Shown: positions 24,280-33,481, counted from the stretch's first letter. The stretch is 64,000 nucleotides of DNA from Nonomuraea roseoviolacea subsp. carminata (GCF_024172185.1 NZ_JAMZEC010000001.1:8717001-8781000), one strand, 5' to 3'. Made by a program: numbers and translations. Notes: generated from the sequence alone by a model not told the origin.

Positions 24280-27200
24280 GTGTGGCTCGACGGGGGGATA
24301 CCCCCATGGCTGCGGCCGTGGGTCGGCTGGGTGGTCGGCATGGACTGGCCCCAGGCCGAGGAGTCCAAGCTGTTCGCGTTGGCCGACGCGCTGGTCACCG
24401 CCGCCTACCGGGTCGCCGGAGCCACGGGCCTCCGTCCTCCTGACGCGGACGCCTGGGACGGCGCGGCATTCAGGATCTTCGTCACGAAAACCGCGAGCAG
24501 CGTCGGCGGACGCCAGGCGGAGGTGCTGACCCGCCTGGCCGCGATGGCGATCGCGCTCAACGACCTGGGCGTGCAGGTCCAGTACACCAAGCGGATGATC
24601 AAGCTCTCGGTCGGGCTGCTGATCTTCCAGCTCGCCACCCTGCTGCCGGTCATCGCCAACCCCGCCACGGCCGGCCCCGGACTGCGGGCCGCGACGCTGC
24701 GCGCCCGATTCACCAGGGAGGTCGTGCGGCGGCTCGCCAAGCGGCTGCTGCTCAACATCGCGCTGTTCGGCGGGCTGATGGGCGGGATGGACCTGTACGT
24801 GCAGACCACCCAGAGCCGGCGCGACCGGATCGACTGGAACCAGGTGCTGGCGTCGATGGGCAGCGGCGCCCTCAACGGCGTGTTCCTGACGGGCACGACG
24901 TGGCTGGCCCCGCCACGCCGGCTGCTGGACTTCATGCTGGCCTCCGGTGTCGCGGGCGGCCTGACCGACGCGACCCTGCAGGCCTTCGGCGACGAGCCGT
25001 TCGACCTGACGCGGCTGGTGAAGGGCGTCACCTCGGGAGCCGCCGGCGCCGCGGACGCCCACTGGGCGAGCTGGAACCCGCACGTCGGCGGGCCGGGCGG
25101 CGACGGCACGCCCCACGACCCGGCCGCGCCGGATCCCGTTCCCGCGGCGTGGGGGGCGCACGATCCGCGCACGACGTTCGCCCAGTACGACGTGCACGGC
25201 AGCCTGCACGAGAGCGTCGCCACCGGCGTGCGCCACTCGCGGCCCCTGAACGTCGAGGGCCTGCACGCCGACGTCGTCACCTTCGCCGACGGGGTGACCG
25301 CGGTGCGCCACACCGGGGAGTCCGCCGCCCGAGTGGAGGCCGCGGCCCTGGTCGCGCGGGCGCTGGGCATGGACGCGCCCGCCACGTACCGGGCGGGCGA
25401 CGCCGTCTACCAGGAACACGGCAGCGCCGAGCTGAGCCGGAGCGTGGCCGGCGGCATCAGGCGCACCGACGTCTACACCTTCGGCGAGGACACCCACGAG
25501 GTGGTCACGTTCACCGACGGGACCAAGGCGTTCCGCACCGAGTACACCTTCGCCGCCGACGCGGATCTGCACGAGGCGAGCGCGCTGCCGCCGTACCGGG
25601 CGGCCAATATCGGCGCGATCCATCGCGCGAGCGAGACCGTCGTGTACGAGACCGGCCTGCTGCGGACCGACTTCGTGGATCTGCAGTCGATGGTCATCCA
25701 CCAGAGCGACGCCCAGCGGGCGCGGCAGGCCCTGTACTACGTGCTGACGCAGGCCGAGACCTTCGCCCCGCACACCGCGGTCCCCGACGGCGCCGGCCGG
25801 CACCTGTACGCGGTGCCCGACCGGCTGGCCGAGGCGTGGGCGTCCGACACCACCGCCCACCTGCTGTCGACGCACCCGCGGCCCGACGGGACGCCCGGCC
25901 ACTTCACCATGGGCGACAACCGGCTGGCTCCGGCCGACTTCGCCGCGCGCAGGGACGCGCTGGCCGCGCTGCGGCCCTCGTTCGAGCGGCTCGGCGTGGC
26001 CGGCTGGCACGACGGCCTCATGCACCGCTTCGACCTGCTGGCCCAGCACGCCACCGGGCACGTGCCGCTGCTCGGCTCCGCCGACCCCGCCGCGCCGCCC
26101 GTACGGCAGGATCCGCAGCCGCGCTGGATGCGGCACCACCCCGACCCGGCCGACCCCAGGCGGGCGCTGGCCGACGTCCTCGACGGCGACGGGCTGCGGC
26201 GGCTCAACGAGACCCTGGCCGACCGGGGGGCCGACCCCGCCGCCTCGGCGCGCGCCGAGGCGTACGCCCAGCTCGCCGGGCAGCACCTGGCCACCGGGAC
26301 GCACCGGCAGGAGAGCGTCCTGACCCGCGTCCCCGTCGACCGGCTGCCCGCGGGCATGCGCCCCGGCGCCACCGTGGGCTTCCACGGGCTGCTGGACGGC
26401 GTCACCGAGGCCAGTCATCTGCCGGACATGCCGCACAGCGCCCAGCTAACGATCCTCGGGCGCGGCCACGGCTACGTCGGCGACATCTCCGGGCGCCCCC
26501 ACCACGTGCTGTTCGGCCCCGACACCCGGTTCACGGTGCTGGCCGTCGAGACCACCTCCTACGGCGGCAAGCACTACTACCTGGTGGAGCACGGCCCGTT
26601 CCGCCTGCCCGAGCGCGGCGCGGCGGCCTCTCGCGTACGGCCCGAACTGACCGGGGAGCTGCTCCGGCACGCCACCCATCACCGGCAGGAGACGGACGCG
26701 GGCGTCTGGTACCGCGATCCCACCCATCCACGGGACATGGAGTCCGCCGACAGCGCGCCCGACATGTCGCCGATCGACGGCGCCTTCTACGTCGACGCCC
26801 ACGGCGACCCCGAGGCCCTGCACATCGGCGACGCCCGGCTCGACGGGGAGGAGGCGGCCGCGCTGCTCCTCAACGAGCCCCGGCTGCGTCCCGACGACGT
26901 GATCTTCCTGGGCAACTGCGAGGTGGGCGGCGGCCCCGTCCCGCTGGCCCAGGAGATCGCCAGGCGGACCGGACACGTCGTGATCGCCCCCGAATCGCTC
27001 CTGGCCATCACCGAGGCCAACGATCGCGTCCCGTCCCGCCTCCCCGACTCCGACCTGGTCGGCACGCTCACCCATCGCGGGCGCTACCGCATCTTCCTGC
27101 CGGACGACCCCGTACCCGGATCGGTCTGGGACCGCGTCAGAGAGCTCATCGGCGTACCGGATCCCGGCCCGCAATCGCCGCCCCCCACCCTGCGCGGACC

Positions 27201-29838
27201 CCGGCCCGGCTCCATCGACGACATGCTCAACTGGGGCCAGGCGCGGGGCCCCGGCGACTCGTGGCGGCCGCTGCACGCGTTCAGCCAGGTGGCCGCCAAG
27301 GGGACGGTCGGCTCCTGGGAGCCCGTCACGCTCGACAGCGCCCGGGTCACCCTCACGGACGGCTCGCACGCCATGCGCGTCGACCTGCCCTCGTGGCAGG
27401 CCAGGGAAGCCACGATGCTGGTCGCCCAGCTCGGCCAGGAGCTCGGGCTGAAGATGCCCTCCACGCACCCCGTCGGCACGGCCGGACTGCTCGTTGACTC
27501 CGTGTACGACGGCTCGGGCTGGCAGGGCGAGGCGTGGAACGTCCAGGACACGGTGGCCACCCGCGACGGCGTGCTCATCGGCCTGCTCGGCGCCCTGGTA
27601 CGGGACGAGCCGGTGCTGCTGGCCGCGCTGACCGGGGAGCCGCCCCTCATGCCGGAGCCCGCCGCGACGCGGCGGATGAGCGCGTACTTCATCCGCGACC
27701 TGGGCTCCGGCCAGGAGGTGTGGGCGCCCAACCCGCTCGCGCCGTCCGACGCCATCAGGCTCCGGAGGACGCTGGAGACGATGTGGAGGGAGTTCGACGA
27801 CGCGGGCCTGGACGAGGTCCACGCGCGGATGACCGAGACCCTGCAGCAGATCGCCGAGCACGCCGTCAGCACCGAGTCCCTCCTGGATACCGACCCTTCC
27901 GAGTCGCTGCCGGAGATCACTCTGCAACGGCTCGACGAGAGGGGCCGGGAGATCGCCGACGCCGCCGCCCAGCTGAGGGACACCGCCCCGCCCGGCGCGG
28001 GCCGGCCTCTCATGGACCCCGCGCGGCGGCTGGCCGACAACGTCGGCGACATCCTGCTCACGCGCGACTCCGACCTCGGCCGCGTCGTCACCTTCGGCGA
28101 CGGCTCGCAGGCGCTGGAGCTGAGCGGCAAGGCCGCCGACAAGGCGCTGGAGGCCGCCCTGGCCAGGCGCGCCCTCGGCCTCGACGGCCCCGCGGTCCAC
28201 CGGACGGCCGACGGCACCGTCTACCAGGCGCACGGCAGCGACGAGTTGCGCGCCGCCCTGGCCAGTGGCATCCGCGACGCCGAGCTGGTGCCGCTGACCT
28301 CGAACCGGACCGAGGTGGTGACGTTCAACGACGGCACCCGCGCCATCCGCCACGAGTTCGACGACATCGGCCAGGCCGACGAGTTCGAGGCGCGCGCCCA
28401 CGAGGAACACGGCATCAGGGACGGCGTCCCGGGCACCTACCGGGCCGCCCCCACCGTCGTCTACGAGTACCGCATCGACCCCTGGCACATGACCGACGAC
28501 GAGCGCTCCGTGCCCGCCGGGCTCCGGCCGGAACTGGACAGACGAGCCTTGCACGCCTGGCTCGTCCAGACCGATGCGCTTCAGGGGCTGACCACCCAGA
28601 ACCCCCGCCTCGCCGAGCTCCTGCGCGGCGGGCCGGTGCTCGGCGAGGCCGACAGCGCCGCGCTGCGCGCCAGGTACGAGGCGCTGCGGCCGGAGTTCGA
28701 ACGCCATGGCCTGGGCGAGCGCTACCAGGAGCACCTCAGGATCATCGACCGTGCCGGCCCGAACGCCGCGCTCGACCTGGGCCCGCTGCACGACCCCTCC
28801 CCGCTGGCGCCCGACTTCCGTGACACGCCGTGGCGGCCGCCGGGCGACCACGGGCCCGCGCTGCCGCACCTCCTGGAGGGTGGCACCCTGCGCCAGGTCA
28901 ACGAGCTGGCCGTCGGGCGCGCCGACGACCCCGCGCTCGTCCCCGCCGCCGACGCGATGCTCGACCGGGCGGACGCCGAGCTCGCCCGCCTGCCCACGAC
29001 CTCGGGTCACGTCTCCGCGCGCGTGCCCGCCGAGTGGCTGCCGCGCCACGTCCGGGCCGGCAACGAGATCGTCTTCCACGGGCTGCTGGAAGGCGTCGAC
29101 ACCCCCACCCGCCTGGGCGAACAGCCGGAGAGCGTGCGGCTGACCATCAGGGCCGGCGAGTACGTCGACGTCTCCGGCCTGTCGGGCAAGCCCGCCCACG
29201 CCCTCTTCCGGGCAGGTGTGCGGCTGAAGGTGCTGGCCGTACAGGAAGGGTGGCACGAGCGGCACCTTCTGGTCGTGCAGGTCCCCGACGGCCGCGCCGT
29301 CGGCTCGGTCGCGATCGCGGTGCCGCGGATGAGGCCCCCGCTCACCCCCGAGCTACGCCACCACCTCAAGGAGCACGTCGAGCAGACGGACGCCGGCGTG
29401 TGGCTGCGCGACCTCGACCACCCGGACGACCGGGCCCTGATCGCGTCGGCCCGCAAGGTCAAGCCCGTCGACGGCGCCTGCTATGTCGACGGGCACGGCA
29501 CGGAGGACGGCAACGTGATCGGCCAGGACATCCTGAACGCCAAGCAGACCGCGGCGCTGCTGCTCAACTCTCCGAAGCTCAAGCGGCACGACGTCATCCT
29601 GCTCGCCAACTGCAACATCGGCACCGGCCGCTATCCGCTGGACATCGCCCGGCTCACCGGGCATGTGGTGATCGCCGCCGACTCCGAGATCCACGTCTCG
29701 CCGGAGGGGCACATGACGGCGGTCACCAGGGAGCTCGGAGCCCTGGGCGGACGCGGCCAGTTACGCATCTACCTTCCGGACGACCTTGTCCCGGGCCCGG
29801 TGATGAACCAGGTCAAGGCATGGCTCCAGGGGCCGTGA
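24280..29838 (+). CDS. Giant WXG-headed multidomain protein with duplicated ART-like and caspase-like modules
   Basis: 1,852 aa, GTG 24280. Residues 1-105 resemble the WXG100-like head of CpnT-type T7SS effectors, with W59-D-G61. Hydrophobic segments follow at about 108-130 and 155-172. Then come kinase-like FxDGT repeats at about 330-420, 1020-1110 and 1265-1360. An ART-like fold (around F701 to H742) lacks EXE, reading P740-H-H742; a caspase-like domain has H841 (DAHG) and C880 (LGNC). Both recur exactly 898 residues later: F1599, P1638-A-H1640, H1739 (DGHG), C1778 (ANC). Probable secreted or surface effector, perhaps self-processing; the activity is inferred. No secretion apparatus genes are in the window. 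Confidence 0.8.
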   Translation: MWLDGGIPPWLRPWVGWVVGMDWPQAEESKLFALADALVTAAYRVAGATGLRPPDADAWDGAAFRIFVTKTASSVGGRQAEVLTRLAAMAIALNDLGVQVQYTKRMIKLSVGLLIFQLATLLPVIANPATAGPGLRAATLRARFTREVVRRLAKRLLLNIALFGGLMGGMDLYVQTTQSRRDRIDWNQVLASMGSGALNGVFLTGTTWLAPPRRLLDFMLASGVAGGLTDATLQAFGDEPFDLTRLVKGVTSGAAGAADAHWASWNPHVGGPGGDGTPHDPAAPDPVPAAWGAHDPRTTFAQYDVHGSLHESVATGVRHSRPLNVEGLHADVVTFADGVTAVRHTGESAARVEAAALVARALGMDAPATYRAGDAVYQEHGSAELSRSVAGGIRRTDVYTFGEDTHEVVTFTDGTKAFRTEYTFAADADLHEASALPPYRAANIGAIHRASETVVYETGLLRTDFVDLQSMVIHQSDAQRARQALYYVLTQAETFAPHTAVPDGAGRHLYAVPDRLAEAWASDTTAHLLSTHPRPDGTPGHFTMGDNRLAPADFAARRDALAALRPSFERLGVAGWHDGLMHRFDLLAQHATGHVPLLGSADPAAPPVRQDPQPRWMRHHPDPADPRRALADVLDGDGLRRLNETLADRGADPAASARAEAYAQLAGQHLATGTHRQESVLTRVPVDRLPAGMRPGATVGFHGLLDGVTEASHLPDMPHSAQLTILGRGHGYVGDISGRPHHVLFGPDTRFTVLAVETTSYGGKHYYLVEHGPFRLPERGAAASRVRPELTGELLRHATHHRQETDAGVWYRDPTHPRDMESADSAPDMSPIDGAFYVDAHGDPEALHIGDARLDGEEAAALLLNEPRLRPDDVIFLGNCEVGGGPVPLAQEIARRTGHVVIAPESLLAITEANDRVPSRLPDSDLVGTLTHRGRYRIFLPDDPVPGSVWDRVRELIGVPDPGPQSPPPTLRGPRPGSIDDMLNWGQARGPGDSWRPLHAFSQVAAKGTVGSWEPVTLDSARVTLTDGSHAMRVDLPSWQAREATMLVAQLGQELGLKMPSTHPVGTAGLLVDSVYDGSGWQGEAWNVQDTVATRDGVLIGLLGALVRDEPVLLAALTGEPPLMPEPAATRRMSAYFIRDLGSGQEVWAPNPLAPSDAIRLRRTLETMWREFDDAGLDEVHARMTETLQQIAEHAVSTESLLDTDPSESLPEITLQRLDERGREIADAAAQLRDTAPPGAGRPLMDPARRLADNVGDILLTRDSDLGRVVTFGDGSQALELSGKAADKALEAALARRALGLDGPAVHRTADGTVYQAHGSDELRAALASGIRDAELVPLTSNRTEVVTFNDGTRAIRHEFDDIGQADEFEARAHEEHGIRDGVPGTYRAAPTVVYEYRIDPWHMTDDERSVPAGLRPELDRRALHAWLVQTDALQGLTTQNPRLAELLRGGPVLGEADSAALRARYEALRPEFERHGLGERYQEHLRIIDRAGPNAALDLGPLHDPSPLAPDFRDTPWRPPGDHGPALPHLLEGGTLRQVNELAVGRADDPALVPAADAMLDRADAELARLPTTSGHVSARVPAEWLPRHVRAGNEIVFHGLLEGVDTPTRLGEQPESVRLTIRAGEYVDVSGLSGKPAHALFRAGVRLKVLAVQEGWHERHLLVVQVPDGRAVGSVAIAVPRMRPPLTPELRHHLKEHVEQTDAGVWLRDLDHPDDRALIASARKVKPVDGACYVDGHGTEDGNVIGQDILNAKQTAALLLNSPKLKRHDVILLANCNIGTGRYPLDIARLTGHVVIAADSEIHVSPEGHMTAVTRELGALGGRGQLRIYLPDDLVPGPVMNQVKAWLQGP

Positions 29839-29868
29839 GGCCCCAGGCCGCCCGAAGCCGGGCCCGGC
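29829..29868 (+). terminator. Hairpins at the end of the giant gene
   Basis: GGGGCC-GTGA-GGCCCC (29829-29844) contains the TGA stop codon of the giant gene in its loop. The self-complementary GCCGGGCCCGGC (29857-29868) follows. Together they could terminate the cassette transcript. There is no T-tract. Confidence 0.4.
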
Positions 29869-29869
29869 G

Positions 29870-29886
29870 CCTTTACAAAGTAGATC
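29870..29886. repeat. 17-bp interspersed motif, copy 4, right flank of effector cassette
   Basis: CCTTTACAAAGTAGATC is identical to copy 5 at 35118. It abuts the stop codon of the minus-strand HelD-like gene (29887-29889). With copy 3 it forms the longer direct repeat around the WXG cassette. Confidence 0.7.
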
Positions 29887-32157
29887 TCAAGACCGCAGCC
29901 GTGACAGCACCTCCGGCAGGTCGCCGTCATGGACGACCGTCAGCCGGCGCGTCGCCCGCGTCACCGCCACGTACAGGTCCTGGCCGCCCTGGGGCGACTG
30001 CGCGAGGATCCCCGCCGGGTCCACCACCACGACCGCGTCGAACTCCAGCCCCTTGGACCGCGTCACGGTCAGCGCCACCACGGGCTCCTCCAGGTCCTCC
30101 CCCGGGAACAGCGCCGCCACCTCCGCGTGCCGGGCGTCGGAGACGATCACGCCGACCCGGCCGTCGCCCACCGCGGCCAGCTCCTCCGCCACCAGGGCGG
30201 GCAGCCCGGCCGTCGCGCACCGCACCGCCCGCGGCTCGGCGCCGCCCTCGCGCACCGACCGGGGCGGCTCCTCCCCCGGCGCCACCGAGGCCAGCACGTC
30301 GGCCGCCACCCGCATGATCTCCACCGGCGTCCGGTAGTTGACCAGCAGCCGCTCCTCCCGCCAGCGGCCCGCCAGGTGCGGGTCCAGCGCCTGCGCCCAG
30401 GAGCGGGCGCCGGCCGCCGAACCGGTCTGCGCGATGTCGCCCACGATCGTCAGCGACTTGGCCGGGACCCGCCGCATCACCGCCCGCCAGGCCATCGCCG
30501 ACAGCTCCTGCGCCTCGTCCACGATCACGTGGCCGTAGGCCCACGTGCGGTCGGCCGCGGCCCGCTCGGCGGTGGTCGGACCCTCGCCGTCGTCGGCGTG
30601 CCGGCCGGCCAGCACGTCGGCCCGCTGGAAGACGCCCTCCTCCAGCAGGCCCGTGGACTCCAGCACCTCGCGGGCGTAGAGCTCCTGCTCCGACCACTCC
30701 GCCGCGGCCTCGCGGGAGGCGACGCGGGCGGCCGAGTCGTCCTCGCCGAGCAGTTCGGCGGCCTCGTCGAGCAGCGGGACGTCGCCGTCCGTCCACGGCG
30801 CGGAGACCGGCCGGACGAGCGCGGGCCAGTCCAGGCCGGACGGGCACAGCTCCCACAGCGCGTCGGGGTCGGACAGCAGCTCGGAGACCAGCCGCTGGGG
30901 CGTCAGCTCCGGCCACAGCGCGTCGATCGCCGCGCGCACCGGCGGCTCCTGCCACAGCCGGCGGGCCGCCAGGTCGATGTCGACGTCGTCCAGTTCGCTC
31001 TCCAGGTCGAGCGGCCCGTCCAGCTCCGGGTCCTCCAGCTCCATCTCGGCCAGGCGCAGGGACTCCTCCAGCGCCCGCGCCTCGGCCCGGGCCAGCTCCT
31101 TGAGCAGTTCGGTGACGTACAGCTTGCGCGCCATGTTGTGGCTCAGCCGCACCGCGCGCGCCCGGTCGCGCAACCGCACGCAGGTCTCGTGCGGGACCCG
31201 CAGCGTCAGCCCGTCGAGCGGCACCTCCAGGTCGCCGCGGGGAACCCGCTGGCGGGCGCGCACCGCGTCGCGCACGACCCGCGCCATCCGCACGTCGCCC
31301 TTGACCACGGCCGCCGCCGGGTCGTCGGACGCCGTCGCCCGCACCCCGGGGAACAGCTCGCCGAGGGTCGCCATGACGACCTGCGTCTCGCCCAGCGACG
31401 GCAGCACCTGGCCGATGTAGCGCAGGAACATCGCGTTCGGGCCGATCACCAGCACGCCGCGCCGCTCCAGCGTGTCGCGGTGGGTGTAGAGCAGATAGGC
31501 GGCGCGGTGCAGCGCGGCGACCGTCTTGCCCGTGCCCGGGCCGCCCTGCACGACCAGGGCGCCCTGCAGCGACGAGCGGATCACCCGGTCCTGCTCGGTC
31601 TGGATGGTGGCCACGACGTCGCCCATCCGGCCGGTGCGGCCCCGCCGCAGCGCGGCCAGCAGCGCCGCCTCGCCGACGAGCGTGCGCCGGTCGCCGTCGC
31701 TCATGCGCTCCAGGTCGAACACCTCGTCGTCCAGGCCGACGACCGTGCGCTGCCTCAGGTGCAGGTGGCGGCGGCGCAGCAGCCCGTCGGGGTCGCCGGC
31801 CGTGGCGACGTAGAAGGGCCGGGCCGCCGGGGCGCGCCAGTCGATCAGCACTGACTCGTGCTCGTCGTCGCGCAGCCCGATCCGGCCGACGTACAGCGTC
31901 CGCCCGGAGACGTCGTCGATCCGGCCGAAGCACAGGCCGCGCTCCACGGCCCGCAGCCGGGCCAGCCGCCGCGCCTGCTCGGCCGCCACCACCTCCCGCT
32001 CCACCCGGGCCTGCCGGGTGCCGCCGGACCTCAGGTACACCGCCCGCAACGTCTCCTCGGCCCGGGTCCTGGCCGCGTCGAGGTGGCCGTAGAGCATCGA
32101 AACAGTGGCCTGTTCCTTGTCAAGGGCTTCCGCGAGAGCATCTTGACGCTGACTCAT
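29887..32157 (-). CDS. helD: HelD-like RNA polymerase recycling helicase
   Basis: 756 aa, ATG 32157 with AAGGAG 11 bases upstream. N-terminal coiled coil (QDALAEALDKEQATVSMLYG), then the HelD marks FGRID, YVGRIGL and LIDWRAPAARPFYVA; Walker A GGPGTGKT at 205-212; DE-box VDEAQELSAMAWRAVMRR; C-terminal helicase motif LTVTRSKGLEFDAVVVVDP and YVAVTRATRRL. HelD enters the channels of RNA polymerase and removes it from stalled complexes; Streptomyces HelR-type members also give rifamycin tolerance. I did not see the palindromic rifamycin-associated element upstream. Confidence 0.92.
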   Translation of the reverse strand: MSQRQDALAEALDKEQATVSMLYGHLDAARTRAEETLRAVYLRSGGTRQARVEREVVAAEQARRLARLRAVERGLCFGRIDDVSGRTLYVGRIGLRDDEHESVLIDWRAPAARPFYVATAGDPDGLLRRRHLHLRQRTVVGLDDEVFDLERMSDGDRRTLVGEAALLAALRRGRTGRMGDVVATIQTEQDRVIRSSLQGALVVQGGPGTGKTVAALHRAAYLLYTHRDTLERRGVLVIGPNAMFLRYIGQVLPSLGETQVVMATLGELFPGVRATASDDPAAAVVKGDVRMARVVRDAVRARQRVPRGDLEVPLDGLTLRVPHETCVRLRDRARAVRLSHNMARKLYVTELLKELARAEARALEESLRLAEMELEDPELDGPLDLESELDDVDIDLAARRLWQEPPVRAAIDALWPELTPQRLVSELLSDPDALWELCPSGLDWPALVRPVSAPWTDGDVPLLDEAAELLGEDDSAARVASREAAAEWSEQELYAREVLESTGLLEEGVFQRADVLAGRHADDGEGPTTAERAAADRTWAYGHVIVDEAQELSAMAWRAVMRRVPAKSLTIVGDIAQTGSAAGARSWAQALDPHLAGRWREERLLVNYRTPVEIMRVAADVLASVAPGEEPPRSVREGGAEPRAVRCATAGLPALVAEELAAVGDGRVGVIVSDARHAEVAALFPGEDLEEPVVALTVTRSKGLEFDAVVVVDPAGILAQSPQGGQDLYVAVTRATRRLTVVHDGDLPEVLSRLRS

Positions 32158-32170
32158 GCCGTGCTATACT
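32143..32170 (+). promoter_or_regulatory. Near-consensus promoter facing right
   Basis: TTGACG (32143-32148), 16-base spacer, TATACT (32165-32170). The -35 lies inside the start region of the divergent helD gene. The transcript would begin near 32177 and give a leader of about 235 bases before the alcohol dehydrogenase ATG at 32412, unless it serves the small frame at 32186. Confidence 0.6.
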
Positions 32171-32185
32171 CCTTACGGGAGGACT

Positions 32186-32260
32186 GTGAAGCGTAGCTCG
32201 CTAGGGATCGAGCATGTGAGCGTACCCCTCCCGCGAGGCATGCCGCAACCGTCCAGGTGA
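32186..32260 (+). CDS. Possible short leader ORF before the alcohol dehydrogenase gene
   Basis: GTG 32186 follows GGGAGGA by two bases and the near-consensus promoter by 15 bases; 24 codons to TGA 32258. It reads VKRSSLGIEH, then VSVPLPRGMPQPSR. Codons are not G/C-biased at position 3 (cta, gta, caa occur), so coding is doubtful. If translated it would be a leader peptide controlling the downstream gene. Confidence 0.25.
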   Translation: MKRSSLGIEHVSVPLPRGMPQPSR

Positions 32261-32411
32261 GCGGCTTTTCTTCTGCCGGCTGCGGGTTCTCCGCCCGGTC
32301 CCGCGCCGGCCAGGGGTGCCCTGCCAGTACACCCCTCAGCAGTGCCTTCCTCCCGCGCGCGCCGGCGCCTTGGATGGACGGGACACCACCCGAATCCAAG
32401 GAGCGATCCTC

Positions 32412-33452
32412 ATGCGTGTCCACGCCTACGCCGCACCGGCCGCCGCCGAGCCGCTGGCGCCCACGGTCGTCGAACGGCGCGCCGTCGGCCCGAACGACGT
32501 CCTCATCGAGATCAAGTACGCCGGCATCTGCCACTCCGACATCCACACCGTCAACGGCGACTGGGGCCCGCAGCCCTATCCGCTGGTCCCCGGCCACGAG
32601 ATCGTCGGCGTCGTCGCCGAGGTCGGCCCCGCCGTCACCCGGCACCGGGTGGGCGACCGCGTCGGCGTCGGCTGCATGGTCAACTCCTGCGGCCGGTGCG
32701 CCAACTGCCGGGCCGGCGACGAGCAGTACTGCCTCGAGGGGATGGTGCCCACCTACGCGGGCACCGACCGGGACGGCACCATCACGCAGGGCGGCTACTC
32801 CACGCACGTCGTCGTCGACGCCGGCTTCGTCCTGTCGGTCCCCGAGGGCCTCGACCTGGCGGCCGCGGCGCCGCTGCTGTGCGCCGGCATCACCACCTAC
32901 TCGCCGCTGCGCCACTGGGGCGCCGGCCCGGGCAAGAAGGTGGCCGTCGTCGGTCTCGGCGGGCTCGGGCACATGGCCGTCAAGATCGCCCACGCCATGG
33001 GCGCGGAGGTCACCGTGCTCTCGCAGTCGCTGAAGAAGCAGGAGGACGGCCTGCGGCTCGGGGCCGACCACTATTACGCCACCGGCGACCCTGACACGTT
33101 CGAGCGGCTCGCCGGCCGGTTCGACCTCATCGTCAACACCGTCAGCGCCCGCATCGACGTGGACGCCTACCTCGGCCTGCTCGCCGTCGACGGCACGCTG
33201 GTCAACGTCGGCGCCCCCGCCGAGCCGCTGAGCCTCAACGTGTTCTCGCTCATCAGCGCCCGGCGCTCGTACGCGGGGTCGATGATCGGCGGCATCGCCG
33301 AGACGCAGGAGATGCTGGACTTCTGCGCCGAGCACCGCCTCGGCGCCGACATCGAGCTGATCTCGGCGGACCGGATCAACGAGGCGTACGAGCGGGTCCT
33401 GGCCTCCGACGTCCGCTACCGGTTCGTCATCGACACCGCCACCCTCGGCTGA
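32412..33452 (+). CDS. Zinc-dependent alcohol dehydrogenase (YahK/cinnamyl-ADH type)
   Basis: 346 aa, ATG 32412 with AAGGAG 8 bases upstream. Catalytic zinc: C40 and H62-E63 (GICHSDIH, PGHEIVG) and a later Cys (PLLCAGITTYSPLRHW). Structural zinc: the CGRCANCRAGDEQYC cluster. NADP-binding GLGGLGHMAVKIAHAMG. It is an aldehyde reductase/alcohol dehydrogenase of the NADP-dependent YahK-AdhC group, cytoplasmic. It is divergent from helD with a 254-base gap that includes a strong promoter. Confidence 0.94.
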   Translation: MRVHAYAAPAAAEPLAPTVVERRAVGPNDVLIEIKYAGICHSDIHTVNGDWGPQPYPLVPGHEIVGVVAEVGPAVTRHRVGDRVGVGCMVNSCGRCANCRAGDEQYCLEGMVPTYAGTDRDGTITQGGYSTHVVVDAGFVLSVPEGLDLAAAAPLLCAGITTYSPLRHWGAGPGKKVAVVGLGGLGHMAVKIAHAMGAEVTVLSQSLKKQEDGLRLGADHYYATGDPDTFERLAGRFDLIVNTVSARIDVDAYLGLLAVDGTLVNVGAPAEPLSLNVFSLISARRSYAGSMIGGIAETQEMLDFCAEHRLGADIELISADRINEAYERVLASDVRYRFVIDTATLG

Positions 33453-33463
33453 CGCGCGACGCA

Positions 33464-33481
33464 CCGGGCCGTTGCGCCCGG
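33464..33481 (+). terminator. Hairpin after the alcohol dehydrogenase gene
   Basis: CCGGGC, loop CGTTGC, GCCCGG begins 12 bases past the stop and lies between two convergent genes. There is no T-tract. Confidence 0.45.

Noticed and set aside
26446..29265. 939-codon minus-strand frame and several plus-strand frames inside the giant gene
   Set aside because: Composition is typical of shadow frames; the giant gene has clear domains and third-position bias.
32158..32230. Rifamycin-associated element upstream of the HelD-like gene
   Set aside because: I looked for the palindromic element known before helR, arr and similar genes and saw none.
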